Part shown: in pieces, positions 15,809 through 25,106 of the stretch | Layout: every line of letters starts with the position of its first letter | Position numbering within the stretch: the first letter of the stretch is position 1 | Source: Pseudomonas sp. R37(2017) | Lineage (GTDB): Bacteria > Pseudomonadota > Gammaproteobacteria > Pseudomonadales > Pseudomonadaceae | Assembly (NCBI RefSeq): GCF_002113375.1 | Contig: NZ_NEHO01000003.1 | Location: 310,001-374,000, forward strand | DNA: 64,000 nt | Direction: 5' to 3' | Program-made: the position numbers and the translations under genes | The notes under the pieces: generated by a model | Database searches by the model: none | The model's input: the letters and a program-made list of their open reading frames with translations, nothing else | Told to the model about the DNA's origin: nothing

Positions 15809-18301
15809 ATGGATTCTTTCAGGGATAAAAGCGCCGCACAGCAAGCCATACCCACCAGTCCAAACAAGCCGCGCTCGACCAAATGGCACCGCATGTACTT
15901 TTTTCTTGCGGGATTCGACGTGCTGGTTGTTGTGCTTAGCGTGCTATTGAATCACCTGATCGTCGATACCTATCACCGCTCCATCAAGGCAAACCAGTCG
16001 TGGGTCCAACAGCTGTCGAGCTATTCAACGCTGGGCAGCCTGGCTTCCACAGTCAATGCGCCGGGCAATAATGTGTTCGATACACATAATGTCGAAGCCG
16101 AATCGCGGAACATGGATGAAGCCTTGCGCGCCTTCAACGAGCATTTGGCAATGACCAAAAAGCAGTTGGAGGTACGGATCGCCAATGAGGCTGAACACAG
16201 TGCGGATATACAAGCCTTTACCCTCGCATTGAAGGATGAGGTGGGTGCAGTTGATGCCGCGATGGGCGAAATGGTGAACGAGGCCTTGCTGATCTTTTCC
16301 TACTTCAGGGGAGGGCAGTCGGATGATGCCGGCAAGCGCATGGCCACGATGGACAGGAAGTTTGCCCTGTTGCTCGCCTCCCTCAGTACCGTGCGGGATC
16401 GCGTTGGCCTGATTCAAAGCAAGCTCCTGGAGGAGGAGCTCGAGGCGGTCGAAGAGCTGCGCCGGGTCGAATACGCGATCATGGTGTTCGTGCTGCTGAT
16501 GGTCAGTGCGGCCGTTATCTACGGGGGCAAGATCAGGCGCGAAATGGAGTCGCAAGCAGCCGAAAGGGAAGGTTATCTGGCAGTGCTGCGCGAAAGCGAG
16601 AAGCAGGCCCGCCAGCAGGCATCGCTGCTGGACAAGGCCCAGGACGCCATTGTCGTTCACGGGATGGATAACCGCATCCTGTACTGGAACAAAAGTGCCG
16701 AGCGTCTCTACGGTCTGTCCAAGGAAGAGGCACTCGGCAAATCGGCACAGGAATTGATCTACCAGGGTAGCGCCGCTTTCAATGCGGCCACCAACAGCCT
16801 GATAGAAACGGGTGACTGGGCGGACGAAGTGACACTTCGACGCCGGGATGGCTGCACCATCACGCTCGAAAGTCATCGAACCCTGGTGCGAGACGATGAT
16901 GGCCAGCCGCAATCCGTTCTGTCGATCAATACTGACATCACTCACCGCAAGACCGCTGAGCAAGAGGTCCAGCGTTTGGCCTTCTACGATCAGTTGACCG
17001 GGCTGGCCAACAGGCGGCTCATGCTGGACCGGTTACAGCATCTGCTGGCGGGCAGCTCCCGCAGCCTGCATACGAGCGGGATAATTCTCATTGACCTGGA
17101 TAACTTCAAGGCACTGAACGACACGCTGGGGCATGACAGAGGCGATATGTTGCTGCAGCAAGTCGCTCTGCGCCTTTGCGGCTGCATACGCGAGAGCGAC
17201 ACCGTGGCTCGCCTGGGCGGCGACGAATTCGTCGTCCTGCTCGATGGCCTTAATGAGAACCCTCCGGAAGCGGCTATCCAGGCCAAGGCTATCGGCGAAA
17301 AGATTCTCCATTCCCTGAACATTTCCTACCAGTTGGATGGATATGAGCACCACAGCACCCCCAGCCTCGGCATTGCGCTGTTCCAGGGGCAACTGAGCAC
17401 AGTGGACGATATTATGAAGCGCGCCGACCTGGCGATGTATCGCGCCAAGGCAGCGGGCCGCAATACCATGCGCTTCTTCGATCCGGAAATGCAGGCGGTT
17501 GCCACGGCACGCGCCAGACTGGAAGTAGACTTGCGCCAAGGCTTGCAGGACAACGAATTCCTTCTTCATTACCAGCCGCAGGTGAATTGTGAGGGCCGTA
17601 TCATTGGCGCAGAGGCCCTGATGAGATGGCAGAACCCTGAACGCGGAGTCGTGTTTCCAGGCGAGTTCATTCCATTGGCAGAGGAAACGGGGTTGATTCT
17701 GCCGTTAGGCCGTTGGGCGCTGCAGGCAGCCTGCACTCAACTGGTTGCCTGGGCAAAGCAATCGGAAACCGCCCGACTGGGCATGGCTGTGAATGTCAGC
17801 GCCCGCCAGTTTCACCATCCGGACTTCGTCGAGGAGGTACTGCAAGTACTGAGATACACGGGGGCCGACCCGAAGAAATTGAAACTGGAGCTGACCGAAG
17901 GCCTGCTGATAGAGGATATGGAAGGGACTGTCGCCAAAATGATCGAGCTGAAAGAGATCGGCATAGGCCTTTCGCTGGATGATTTCGGAACCGGCTACTC
18001 GTCACTGTCATACCTCAAGAGCCTACCGCTGGATCAACTCAAGATCGACCAGTCCTTCATCAGAGATGTGCTGGTTGACCCCAACGACGCCGCCATCGCC
18101 TGCGCGATTGTGAGCCTGAGCCGGATATTGGGGCTTTCGGTGATTGCCGAAGGTGTGGAGACAGAAGCTCAGCGCACCTTTCTGGTCAAGCATGGCTGCC
18201 AGACCTACCAGGGCTTTCTGTTTTCCCCGCCACTGCCAGCCGAACAATTCGAGGCGTATGTTCACGAAAGATTAATGGCGAGCACTGATCTCCGATCATA
18301 A
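15809..18301 (+). CDS. Membrane PAS-GGDEF-EAL protein (c-di-GMP synthase/phosphodiesterase)
   Basis: Dual-domain c-di-GMP enzyme of about 830 aa. TM1 is at about 28-50, an extracytoplasmic helical sensor region follows, TM2 is near 225-245, then a PAS domain (QDAIVVHGMDNRILYWNKSAE). The GGDEF domain keeps ARLGGDEF with the I-site RESD five residues before. The EAL domain keeps GAEALMRW, DDFGTGYSSLSYL and EGVET, so both activities could be live. I chose the ATG at 15809 (MDSFRDKS) since GGAG lies 8 nt upstream. It reads against all six neighbouring genes, and its stop overlaps that of the DUF4350 gene. It splits an otherwise tight operon, so it looks like an insertion. Confidence 0.9.
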   Translation: MDSFRDKSAAQQAIPTSPNKPRSTKWHRMYFFLAGFDVLVVVLSVLLNHLIVDTYHRSIKANQSWVQQLSSYSTLGSLASTVNAPGNNVFDTHNVEAESRNMDEALRAFNEHLAMTKKQLEVRIANEAEHSADIQAFTLALKDEVGAVDAAMGEMVNEALLIFSYFRGGQSDDAGKRMATMDRKFALLLASLSTVRDRVGLIQSKLLEEELEAVEELRRVEYAIMVFVLLMVSAAVIYGGKIRREMESQAAEREGYLAVLRESEKQARQQASLLDKAQDAIVVHGMDNRILYWNKSAERLYGLSKEEALGKSAQELIYQGSAAFNAATNSLIETGDWADEVTLRRRDGCTITLESHRTLVRDDDGQPQSVLSINTDITHRKTAEQEVQRLAFYDQLTGLANRRLMLDRLQHLLAGSSRSLHTSGIILIDLDNFKALNDTLGHDRGDMLLQQVALRLCGCIRESDTVARLGGDEFVVLLDGLNENPPEAAIQAKAIGEKILHSLNISYQLDGYEHHSTPSLGIALFQGQLSTVDDIMKRADLAMYRAKAAGRNTMRFFDPEMQAVATARARLEVDLRQGLQDNEFLLHYQPQVNCEGRIIGAEALMRWQNPERGVVFPGEFIPLAEETGLILPLGRWALQAACTQLVAWAKQSETARLGMAVNVSARQFHHPDFVEEVLQVLRYTGADPKKLKLELTEGLLIEDMEGTVAKMIELKEIGIGLSLDDFGTGYSSLSYLKSLPLDQLKIDQSFIRDVLVDPNDAAIACAIVSLSRILGLSVIAEGVETEAQRTFLVKHGCQTYQGFLFSPPLPAEQFEAYVHERLMASTDLRS

Positions 18302-19459
18302 GGCGTTCCTCAGGGATTGCAGGTTGGCGACCTGACGGCTGAATTCAACGCTGGAAATCCGTTGCTTCGGTGGTGGGCTCATGGCCTGGTTGATAACGCG
18401 TGTGGGGTGGCCGGTCAGGCGTGCGAGCACCAGCCATTGTTCTGCGACGCCGAGTCGTTCAAAGCCGGGATGGCGACGTCGCAAACGCCGCAGAATGTCC
18501 TGTTGCAAGGCTTGCAGCAGGTCGGTCTGACCATTGCGACGCATCAGGAAGTCAGCACTGGCGCGCAGGTGCTCCTGCAGTTGCCGGCGTGCTTTCGGTG
18601 CCGGTTCCAGCAAGGGACCCTGGCGCATGCCGAAGTGCCAGAAACCCAGGCCGATCAAGGCGAGCAACGCGACCAGCGCCTGGGGGAAGTAACGCAACAG
18701 CAACGTCGGCAGGCTGTCGTGATCGGTATTGAATATCAATGTCACTTGGGTCTCGGCGGTCAGGTACCAGAGCAACCAGGCGTTGTCGTATCGGTCGATG
18801 GCCGGGGTTTTCCACAAGTCGGCATCGGTGACCACGACGATCGAGCCGAGGCCGTAATCGAGTTGCATCATGTGCGTGGCCATGGCGCTGTTGGCCCAGG
18901 CCTGGGCCAGGTTGTTCGGGTCTTCGAGGTGGAAAGCGGTATCGAAACCGGCGTAGGCCGGGGCGTCTTCGTCTTCCAGATAAAGCTTGGTCAATTGCGG
19001 GTACGGATCTTCGCCGACATTGGGTGGCTGCTCCTTGAGGTCTTTGCTCAGGGATTGGCGCAGTTGTACCCGATCAAGCAGCAGGTCATCGCTATGGCCG
19101 AGTTTTTCATCCCACAACGACCCTGCAACGAACAGAAGCCGGCCGCCGGCCCGGGTCCAGTTCAGTACCTGGTCGATCTGTCGCGGGGACATGTTGGAGC
19201 GGTCCTCGAGCAACAGCAGGCTGTGCTGATGCGGGTCGAGACTGGGCAGGATTTCGAGGCCATTGGCGTGGTCGACATTCAGGCCTTGCTTGCGCAAAAA
19301 AAGCTCCGCCGCCAGATAAGGGTTGGCCCTGGCTTCGGGAGAGGGGCCTCGGTCGATTTTTTCCTGATAAGGCGTTGCCTTGAGGTACAGATAAACCCCC
19401 AGCGCCGCCACCAGCACGGCGAGCAGTGCAACGGTTATCGCTCCCCGGCGCCGGCTCAA
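18296..19459 (-). CDS. DUF4350 membrane protein
   Basis: A 387-aa protein with one N-terminal TM helix (ITVALLAVLVAALGVYLYL). The DUF4350 region resembles a sugar-amidase/GATase-like fold (LLLLEDRSNMSPRQIDQVLNWTRAGGRLLFV), then comes a second TM at about 250-270 (ALVALLALIGLGFW) and a basic C-terminal domain. The start is TTG at 19459, whose TTGA overlaps the stop of the DUF4129 gene. The stop at 18296 overlaps the tail of the opposite-strand GGDEF-EAL gene. In related clusters the MoxR gene follows directly. The biochemical role is unknown. Confidence 0.83.
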   Translation of the reverse strand: MSRRRGAITVALLAVLVAALGVYLYLKATPYQEKIDRGPSPEARANPYLAAELFLRKQGLNVDHANGLEILPSLDPHQHSLLLLEDRSNMSPRQIDQVLNWTRAGGRLLFVAGSLWDEKLGHSDDLLLDRVQLRQSLSKDLKEQPPNVGEDPYPQLTKLYLEDEDAPAYAGFDTAFHLEDPNNLAQAWANSAMATHMMQLDYGLGSIVVVTDADLWKTPAIDRYDNAWLLWYLTAETQVTLIFNTDHDSLPTLLLRYFPQALVALLALIGLGFWHFGMRQGPLLEPAPKARRQLQEHLRASADFLMRRNGQTDLLQALQQDILRRLRRRHPGFERLGVAEQWLVLARLTGHPTRVINQAMSPPPKQRISSVEFSRQVANLQSLRNAL

Positions 19460-20988
19460 CGGATCGTCCCCGCGTCGAACAATACTCGCCAGCCATCACA
19501 CAGTTGCTGTTGCACCTGTTCGGGCGGCAAACGGTGACCGTAGGCCATGTTTTGCCAGTGCCCGGTCAGGTTTTTGCTGTAGGCCAGCAAGGCCGGTTGC
19601 TGTAGCGACTCGACCCGTCGCAGCACTTGCCCTTCGGTGTCGGCCGCTTTGAGCGCGATGTTGAAATCGTGCAAAAGGCGGCTGAGCAAGGCGCGATAGA
19701 GCAAGCCGAGAGCTTCGCGCGGATCAGTCTGCCAGAGACTTTCAGCGCGGGCGGCAATGTCGGCGGGCAGGGATTCGGGCTTGAGGTCCAGGCCGAATGC
19801 CTGCCGAGGTAATGACGGGGTGGTTTTAACCTTGAGCGTCGGTTGTCGGCTGACGAACGCCTGCAACCAGTCGCGATAGCGCCAGATCAACAGGCCGATG
19901 CTGGCGATGACGATGCTCCACAGCGTGACTTCGATCAGTGTCGCCAGGGCTGCGAAGTCTTGCCCCGCAAACAGCTTCAACAGTGCCTTCCACCATGGCG
20001 ATGTAGGAGCATCAGCACCCGGTTTTTCGTCGCCCAGGCGAAAGCGTGTCACCGTTTGCCGGTTCTTGAAGGGTGGCTGTTCGAGGATCTTCTTGATGCT
20101 GTCCCTGGAGGCCTGGCTGGTCAGGGGCTGGTTCAGCAGGCGCGGGCTGGCGAGTGAATTGGCCGGTTCGGCGGCCCATACACTGTGCGTGGCTGGCATC
20201 AGCGCAATCACGGCCACCAACAAGACAGTGCCTGTACTGACCAGGCGTTGGCGCATTCGGCGGAACACCAGTTCGATATCCCAGGCTTCAAGCACGGTGC
20301 GCCGGTTCAGGTAAAGGCTGAAGCCGCAGGCGACATAGACCGGCTCCCAGACCACCAGCACCAGTGCATAAAAGGCGTTGGTCAGGTGTTCCAGCCAGCG
20401 CCAGTCCTGTCTGGCGGCCGAGATCAGCGACTGCCAGCTCCAATCGAGCGCGACCTGTTGTGGCAGCAGCAGATAGAACAACACCATCAAGCCGATCCAC
20501 AACACGCCTTCCAGGTGCGCGCCGATGATCGTCAGCCAGCGCGCGGCGCCCGCCTCTCGCTGCAGAAGCACCTGTAAACGTTGCTGGCGTTGCGCTCCGT
20601 CGAGGCCTTCGAGTTGCACCACCGGCATCACGAAACTGCGGTACAGGCTCAGGCGGCGCCAGGTCAGGCTGGCCAGCAACTGTGGTTTGAGCAGGCGTGG
20701 CCATTGCTGCAGGGCCTGCCTGAGCGTGGGTGTTTCACCGAACATGGCTTTGGACAGGATGTACAAGGGCAGGCGTTCGAACGCCGGCTTCAGCCACCAG
20801 AATATGAACACGGCGAGGGAGGGTGAATCCCAGAGCCCCCAACTGAGCAGCGCGAAAACGGGCAAAGTGATCATGGCCCAACTGGATATCAGCAGGCGTC
20901 GGTGGCGCTGGCTCAGGAGCACGCCGAGGTCCATGGCTTCCCAGGTCGAGCGCGGACGAATCACCACAGTGGCGTCACTCAGGCGCAT
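19456..20988 (-). CDS. DUF4129 multi-pass membrane protein
   Basis: A 510-aa protein with several TM helices: LLISSWAMITLPVFALLSWGLW, the region around VLWIGLMVLFYLLLP, and LVSTGTVLLVAVIALMP. A further one (LWSIVIASIGLLIWRYRDWL) precedes the cytoplasmic DUF4129 domain at the C terminus. That domain has the marks ADIAARAESLWQTDPREALGLLYRALLSRLL. I chose the ATG at 20988, which overlaps the upstream SpoIIM-like gene by 14 nt; a TTG at 21006 is also in frame. DUF4129 domains are found with transglutaminase-like or MoxR/DUF58 partners. Function unknown. Confidence 0.83.
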   Translation of the reverse strand: MRLSDATVVIRPRSTWEAMDLGVLLSQRHRRLLISSWAMITLPVFALLSWGLWDSPSLAVFIFWWLKPAFERLPLYILSKAMFGETPTLRQALQQWPRLLKPQLLASLTWRRLSLYRSFVMPVVQLEGLDGAQRQQRLQVLLQREAGAARWLTIIGAHLEGVLWIGLMVLFYLLLPQQVALDWSWQSLISAARQDWRWLEHLTNAFYALVLVVWEPVYVACGFSLYLNRRTVLEAWDIELVFRRMRQRLVSTGTVLLVAVIALMPATHSVWAAEPANSLASPRLLNQPLTSQASRDSIKKILEQPPFKNRQTVTRFRLGDEKPGADAPTSPWWKALLKLFAGQDFAALATLIEVTLWSIVIASIGLLIWRYRDWLQAFVSRQPTLKVKTTPSLPRQAFGLDLKPESLPADIAARAESLWQTDPREALGLLYRALLSRLLHDFNIALKAADTEGQVLRRVESLQQPALLAYSKNLTGHWQNMAYGHRLPPEQVQQQLCDGWRVLFDAGTIR

Positions 20989-21952
20989 GGCGGCGACGTC
21001 CGGCAAACATGAGATAGGTCACCATCAGCAACCAGAGCCCCGCGCCGACCAGGTACTTGGTCTGGTACGACGGGCCAGTCATGGATGACCAGTAGGCTTC
21101 GATAAACGCCGCAATCAACAGAAACAGCATGACCCCGAAGATCAGCTGCACGCTCTTGCGCGCCGCCAATCGCAAGGCCTCGGCCCGTGGCAGGCGTCCC
21201 GGGGCGATCAACGCCCAGCCCAGTTTCAGGCCGGCGGCACCGGCCAGGGCGATGGCACTGAGTTCGAAAGCGCCATGACCGATCACGAATGACCAAAAGG
21301 TTTGCCCGTAGCCGACGTAGGTCAGGTGACCGGCCACCGCACCCATCATCAGGCCGTTGAAGATCAGGAAAAACACGCTGCCCAAACCAAACAGCAGACC
21401 GGTGGCAAAGGTCTGAAAGGCAATGCCGATGTTGTGCATGATGTAGTAGCCGAACATCGCCCAATCCTCGCTGGCGGCCCGTTCCACCGTGCGCCCGAGA
21501 TGGCCGGCAACGGGGTCGTACATGCTTTGCATTTCGCTGACCTGTTCGGCGGGGATCAGGTTGTAGACCAGGTCCGGATACAGGTACACCAGCAGCGCGA
21601 AACCGGCCAGGCTGGCAAAGAGCATCAGGCTGGCGGCGAGGACGAAATGCCATTGTTCGCGCACCAGTCGCGGAAAGTCGGCGAGGATGAATGCCAGCAC
21701 ATTGGCGCCCAAATGGCTGCGGTGACGATAGAGCTGCTGGTGTCCGCGCAGGACTTGTTGCTGCAAGGAGTCGATCAGAAAGCTGCTGTAGCCACGCTCC
21801 CGTGCCAGTGCCAACTGGTGGCAGAGGCGTCGGTAGTCCTTCGGGAAACTGTCGGCGCTGGTGGCTTTGCCGCCCCGTTCCAAACGATCGAGCAGGCCGG
21901 AGAAACGCTCCCATTCGGCCCTGTGCCGGCTTTCGAAAAGGCTTTGCTTCAT
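20975..21952 (-). CDS. SpoIIM-like (DUF95) membrane protein
   Basis: A 325-aa protein with a soluble helical N-terminal third and about five TM helices from residue 100. The stage II sporulation M signature lies in FATGLLFGLGSVFFLIFNGLMMGAVAGHL and VIGHGAFELSAIALAGAAGLKLGWAL. In Bacillus, SpoIIM belongs to the DMP peptidoglycan hydrolase complex; pseudomonads do not sporulate, so only the fold should be carried over. The ATG at 21952 overlaps the RDD stop as ATGA, showing translational coupling. Confidence 0.87.
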   Translation of the reverse strand: MKQSLFESRHRAEWERFSGLLDRLERGGKATSADSFPKDYRRLCHQLALARERGYSSFLIDSLQQQVLRGHQQLYRHRSHLGANVLAFILADFPRLVREQWHFVLAASLMLFASLAGFALLVYLYPDLVYNLIPAEQVSEMQSMYDPVAGHLGRTVERAASEDWAMFGYYIMHNIGIAFQTFATGLLFGLGSVFFLIFNGLMMGAVAGHLTYVGYGQTFWSFVIGHGAFELSAIALAGAAGLKLGWALIAPGRLPRAEALRLAARKSVQLIFGVMLFLLIAAFIEAYWSSMTGPSYQTKYLVGAGLWLLMVTYLMFAGRRRHAPE

Positions 21953-22674
21953 GTCGACCCCAACAAGCCGCGGGCGATGCCGTTGAGCTCGTTCACAGCC
22001 TGCGGGGCCGGAACCTGCAAGGGTTGGGCGAGAATCGCGGCCAGCTCATCGGCCCGCGCCCGGGAGAGTTCAGCCTGACGCTCGGCAAACCCCAGGATCG
22101 CCCGTTGCTCGGTGAGTGTCAGGGCAAAGGGCGGGCGGCGGGGCTGGGCTTCGGGGAGTTCGGGGCGGCGGTGTGACCGTTCGTGGTGGATCACCAGGGT
22201 TCCTGCAGCGAGATCGCCGAGGCGCTTGAAGTGAGGGTGTTGCAGGCAACTGATGGCTCCGAGGAAGTAACCGAACGGCAGCAGGTCGACAACGCGCAAC
22301 AGGTTGCGCAGCAGGGACGCCGACCAGCCGATGGGAGTGCCATCGTCATGCACCACCCGTAGTCCCATCCACAGCTTGCCCGGCGAGCGGCCATCGTTCA
22401 GCGCTTCGAACAGCACCATGTACCACCAGCTCACGACGAACAGCAGGATCGACCCGAGGCCGGCACCCAATTTGCCGAGCATCGCCAAGGCAATGAACAG
22501 CACGCCCAGGATCAGTCCGCGCACCCCCAGATCGAAGGAGAACGCCAGCGCACGGACCATCAATCCGGCCGGGCGCAGTGGCAGGTCGACGCCCTCTGGC
22601 GTTTCGACCTGGTACCGCGTATCCAGTGGCGGTGACAGCGGCGCATTCCCTGGCAGTGCTGTGGTCTCTGGCAT
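21949..22674 (-). CDS. RDD-family membrane protein, first gene of the MoxR-type operon
   Basis: A 241-aa protein with the RDD Arg-Asp hallmark region (AGLMVRALAFSFDLGVRGLILGVLF), a second helix pair (ILLFVVSWWYMVLFEALNDGRSPGKLWMGLRVV), and GWSASLLRNLLRVVDLLPFGYFLG. The RSPGK...GLRVV stretch is typical of RDD proteins. The C-terminal 70 residues are soluble and basic. I chose the ATG at 22674, with AGG 7-8 nt upstream; a TTG at 22680 is also in frame. It heads the leftward operon, so the promoter should lie in 22675-22874 between it and sbcB. Confidence 0.87.
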   Translation of the reverse strand: MPETTALPGNAPLSPPLDTRYQVETPEGVDLPLRPAGLMVRALAFSFDLGVRGLILGVLFIALAMLGKLGAGLGSILLFVVSWWYMVLFEALNDGRSPGKLWMGLRVVHDDGTPIGWSASLLRNLLRVVDLLPFGYFLGAISCLQHPHFKRLGDLAAGTLVIHHERSHRRPELPEAQPRRPPFALTLTEQRAILGFAERQAELSRARADELAAILAQPLQVPAPQAVNELNGIARGLLGST

Positions 22675-22874
22675 GGGCAACCTGATGAATGTGGCCTGGA
22701 TCGGGATTGTGTATCCATTCGATGCTAGCAGCCTATTCGAGGGGGTGGGGCAGGGGGAAACGACATAACGGTGAATAGCCAGGCGAGTCGCGCAAAGTGT
22801 TTGAATGACAAGACACTGGCCGGGACGGGAGGTGAACGCCTAGACTTTGCCGATCTTCAGTTCAGGAATTGCCC

Positions 22875-24305
22875 GTGACTTCCATCTTCTGGTACGACTA
22901 CGAAACCACTGGCATCAATCCCCGTTGCGACCGTCCGTTGCAAATGGCCGGCCTGCGCACTGACTTCGACCTCAATGAAATCGACGAACCGGTCAATCTT
23001 TACTGCCGGCCCAGTGACGATATCCTGCCGCACCCGGCCGCCTGCGCGATCACTGGAATCACCCCCGCACAACTGCAGGCACAGGGCTTGAGCGAAGCCG
23101 ACTTCATGACCCGGGTGCACGCCCAACTTGCTGCACCCGGTACCTGTGGCGCGGGGTACAACACCTTGCGTTTCGATGACGAGATGACCCGCTACAGCCT
23201 GTACCGAAACTTTTTCGACCCTTATGCGCGGGAGTGGCAGGGCGGCAACAGCCGCTGGGACCTGATCGACGTGGTGCGCGCCACCTATGCCTTGCGCCCC
23301 GATGGGCTGGTCTGGCCAACCGATGACGAGGGACGGGTCACGCTCAAGCTCGAACGCCTGACCGCTGCCAATGGCATCGATCATGGCAACGCCCACGAAG
23401 CGCTGTCGGACGTTCGCGCGACGATCGCCCTGGCGCGCCTGATACGGGAAAAACAGCCAAAGCTGTACGACTGGCTGTTTCAGCTGCGCAGCAAGCAAAA
23501 AGTCATGGACCAGATACGCCTGCTGCAACCGCTGGTGCATGTTTCCGGGCGCTTTTCGGCCGCGCGCAGCTATGTGGGTGTGGTGTTGCCGCTGGCCTGG
23601 CACCCGCGCAACAAGAACGCCCTGATTGCCTGTGACCTGCACCTCGATCCCCAGGGCCTGATCGATCTGGATGCCGAAAGCTTGCGCCAGCGCTTGTATA
23701 CCCGCCGCGACGAACTGGCCGAAGGCGAGTTGCCGGTGCCGTTGAAGCTGATTCACATCAACAAGTGCCCGGTGGTGGCGCCGTTGTCGGTTCTTCGCCA
23801 GGAAGACCAGCAACGCCTGGGGCTGGATATGGCGTTATACCAGCAGCGGGCGTTGCGACTAAATGACGCGCAGAAAGTTTGGCGAGATAAAATCCTGGCG
23901 ATTTATGCCCGTGAAGATTTTGCTCAGAGCCAGGATCCGGAACAACAGTTATACGATGGATTTATCGGTGATCGGGATCGGCGATTGTGTGAACAAGTCA
24001 GAACCGTGGACCCGCAGCAATTGGCGCAAGAGCAGTGGCCTTTCGATGACGAACGTTTGCCTCAATTGCTGTTTCGATACCGCGCACGCAACTTTCCCGA
24101 GACGTTGAATGCCGAGGAGCAAGAGCGCTGGCGAATATTCTGTCGGAAACGTTTGTCGGAACCCGAGTGGGGAGCGCCAAATACCCTTGAAAGTTTTGTA
24201 GACGCCGCGGCCCAGTTGAGCGTTAGTGCTACTCCGTTTCAGCAGGGTGTGCTCGCGCAGTGGCAGGATTATGTCCAGGGACTGCGCCAGCGTTTGTGTC
24301 TTTGA
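22875..24305 (+). CDS. sbcB: Exodeoxyribonuclease I
   Basis: A 3'-to-5' single-strand DNA exonuclease used in recombination and mismatch repair. The 476-aa product has the DEDD-family Exo I motif FWYDYETTGINPRCDRPLQMAGLRTD. Exo II (GYNTLRFDDEMTRYSLYRNF) and Exo III (HGNAHEALSDVRATIALARL) follow, with SH3-like and C-terminal helical domains. Length matches E. coli ExoI (475 aa). I chose the GTG at 22875 with AGGA 7-8 nt upstream; a TTG at 22869 would add two residues. The last third (about 23.86-24.2 kb) has visibly lower GC than the start. It converges on mvaT across a two-way terminator. Confidence 0.95.
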   Translation: MTSIFWYDYETTGINPRCDRPLQMAGLRTDFDLNEIDEPVNLYCRPSDDILPHPAACAITGITPAQLQAQGLSEADFMTRVHAQLAAPGTCGAGYNTLRFDDEMTRYSLYRNFFDPYAREWQGGNSRWDLIDVVRATYALRPDGLVWPTDDEGRVTLKLERLTAANGIDHGNAHEALSDVRATIALARLIREKQPKLYDWLFQLRSKQKVMDQIRLLQPLVHVSGRFSAARSYVGVVLPLAWHPRNKNALIACDLHLDPQGLIDLDAESLRQRLYTRRDELAEGELPVPLKLIHINKCPVVAPLSVLRQEDQQRLGLDMALYQQRALRLNDAQKVWRDKILAIYAREDFAQSQDPEQQLYDGFIGDRDRRLCEQVRTVDPQQLAQEQWPFDDERLPQLLFRYRARNFPETLNAEEQERWRIFCRKRLSEPEWGAPNTLESFVDAAAQLSVSATPFQQGVLAQWQDYVQGLRQRLCL

Positions 24306-24338
24306 AATCGAACATACCGGGGCTTAAACGCCGCGCAT

Positions 24339-24374
24339 AAAAAAACGCCAGCATTTGCTGGCGTTCTTTTTTTG
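24339..24374. terminator. Two-way terminator between sbcB and mvaT
   Basis: The stem AACGCCAGCA/TGCTGGCGTT has runs of A before and T after, so it works for both converging genes. Confidence 0.9.
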
Positions 24375-24405
24375 TCACGGATCCATCTGCGACAAGCTCT
24401 GAGGC

Positions 24406-24783
24406 TTAGCCCAGCAGGGTCGCCCAGCCTTCCACGACGTCACCGCCCCACTTGGCCTTCCACTCTTTCAGAGTCTTGTGGTTGCCGCCTTTGGTTTCGA
24501 TGACTTCGCCGTTGTGCGGGTTTTTGTATTGTTTAACTTTGCGGGCACGCTTGGTGCCGGTAGTTTTCACTGCACCGCCGCGTGGTGCCTTGGTTTTGGA
24601 CTCTGGGTCCAGCAGCGCGATGATGTCACGCAGGGACTTGGAGTATTCACCCATCAGAGTGCGCAGTTTGCCTTCGAATTCCAGCTCGGTTTGCAGTTTG
24701 TCGTCTTGGGACAGGTTCTTCAAACGGGCTTGAAGCTCTTTGATAGCTTCTTCGGTGGCGCGATATTCGTTGATCAAGGACAT
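24406..24783 (-). CDS. mvaT: MvaT, H-NS-type xenogeneic silencer
   Basis: A 125-aa nucleoid protein of the MvaT/TurB family. The N-terminal half is coiled coil for oligomerisation (MSLINEYRATEEAIKELQ then LEFEGKLRTLMGEYSKSL). The C-terminal AT-hook-like DNA-binding domain is KQYKNPHNGEVIETKGGNHKTLKEWK. It silences AT-rich and foreign genes. The ATG at 24783 has AAGG upstream. The next gene over is purU, divergent across an AT-rich 323-nt region where autoregulation would be expected. P. fluorescens strains usually also carry MvaV; this sequence fits MvaT best. Confidence 0.96.
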   Translation of the reverse strand: MSLINEYRATEEAIKELQARLKNLSQDDKLQTELEFEGKLRTLMGEYSKSLRDIIALLDPESKTKAPRGGAVKTTGTKRARKVKQYKNPHNGEVIETKGGNHKTLKEWKAKWGGDVVEGWATLLG

Positions 24784-25106
24784 GTGGACTACCTTATGTT
24801 GTGCGCTGGATGGCAGGTGACAGTGCGGCAATAATAGTCACGGTGTTTCATCAAGTAAACATTTAAGCCGACTTTATTTAATTGAATTGCTGTGTCTTTG
24901 GCGCGCATTGGGTAGTGCAGTTATTGTCTGTCGGATATACATAAATTAACAATTGACCGGCCCCGCTAGAGCAGCGGCTAACAAACACGGATGTTGTCCG
25001 ACCGGCCGCGCCGACCTTCCGGCAGGGCGAATCGTCGACAATACTGCAGTTTTGCTGCGCAATCGCTAGAATGGCGGCCTTTGCGAAGTTCTGGAGTTCC
25101 CCCCTC
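24784..25106. other. Divergent promoter region of mvaT and purU
   Basis: This 323-nt region contains no gene. The half near mvaT (24840-24965) is AT-rich, with TTATTTAATTGAATT and ATACATAAATTAACAATTG, as expected for an MvaT-controlled promoter. The other half is GC-rich. Start sites cannot be fixed from sequence. Confidence 0.55.
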
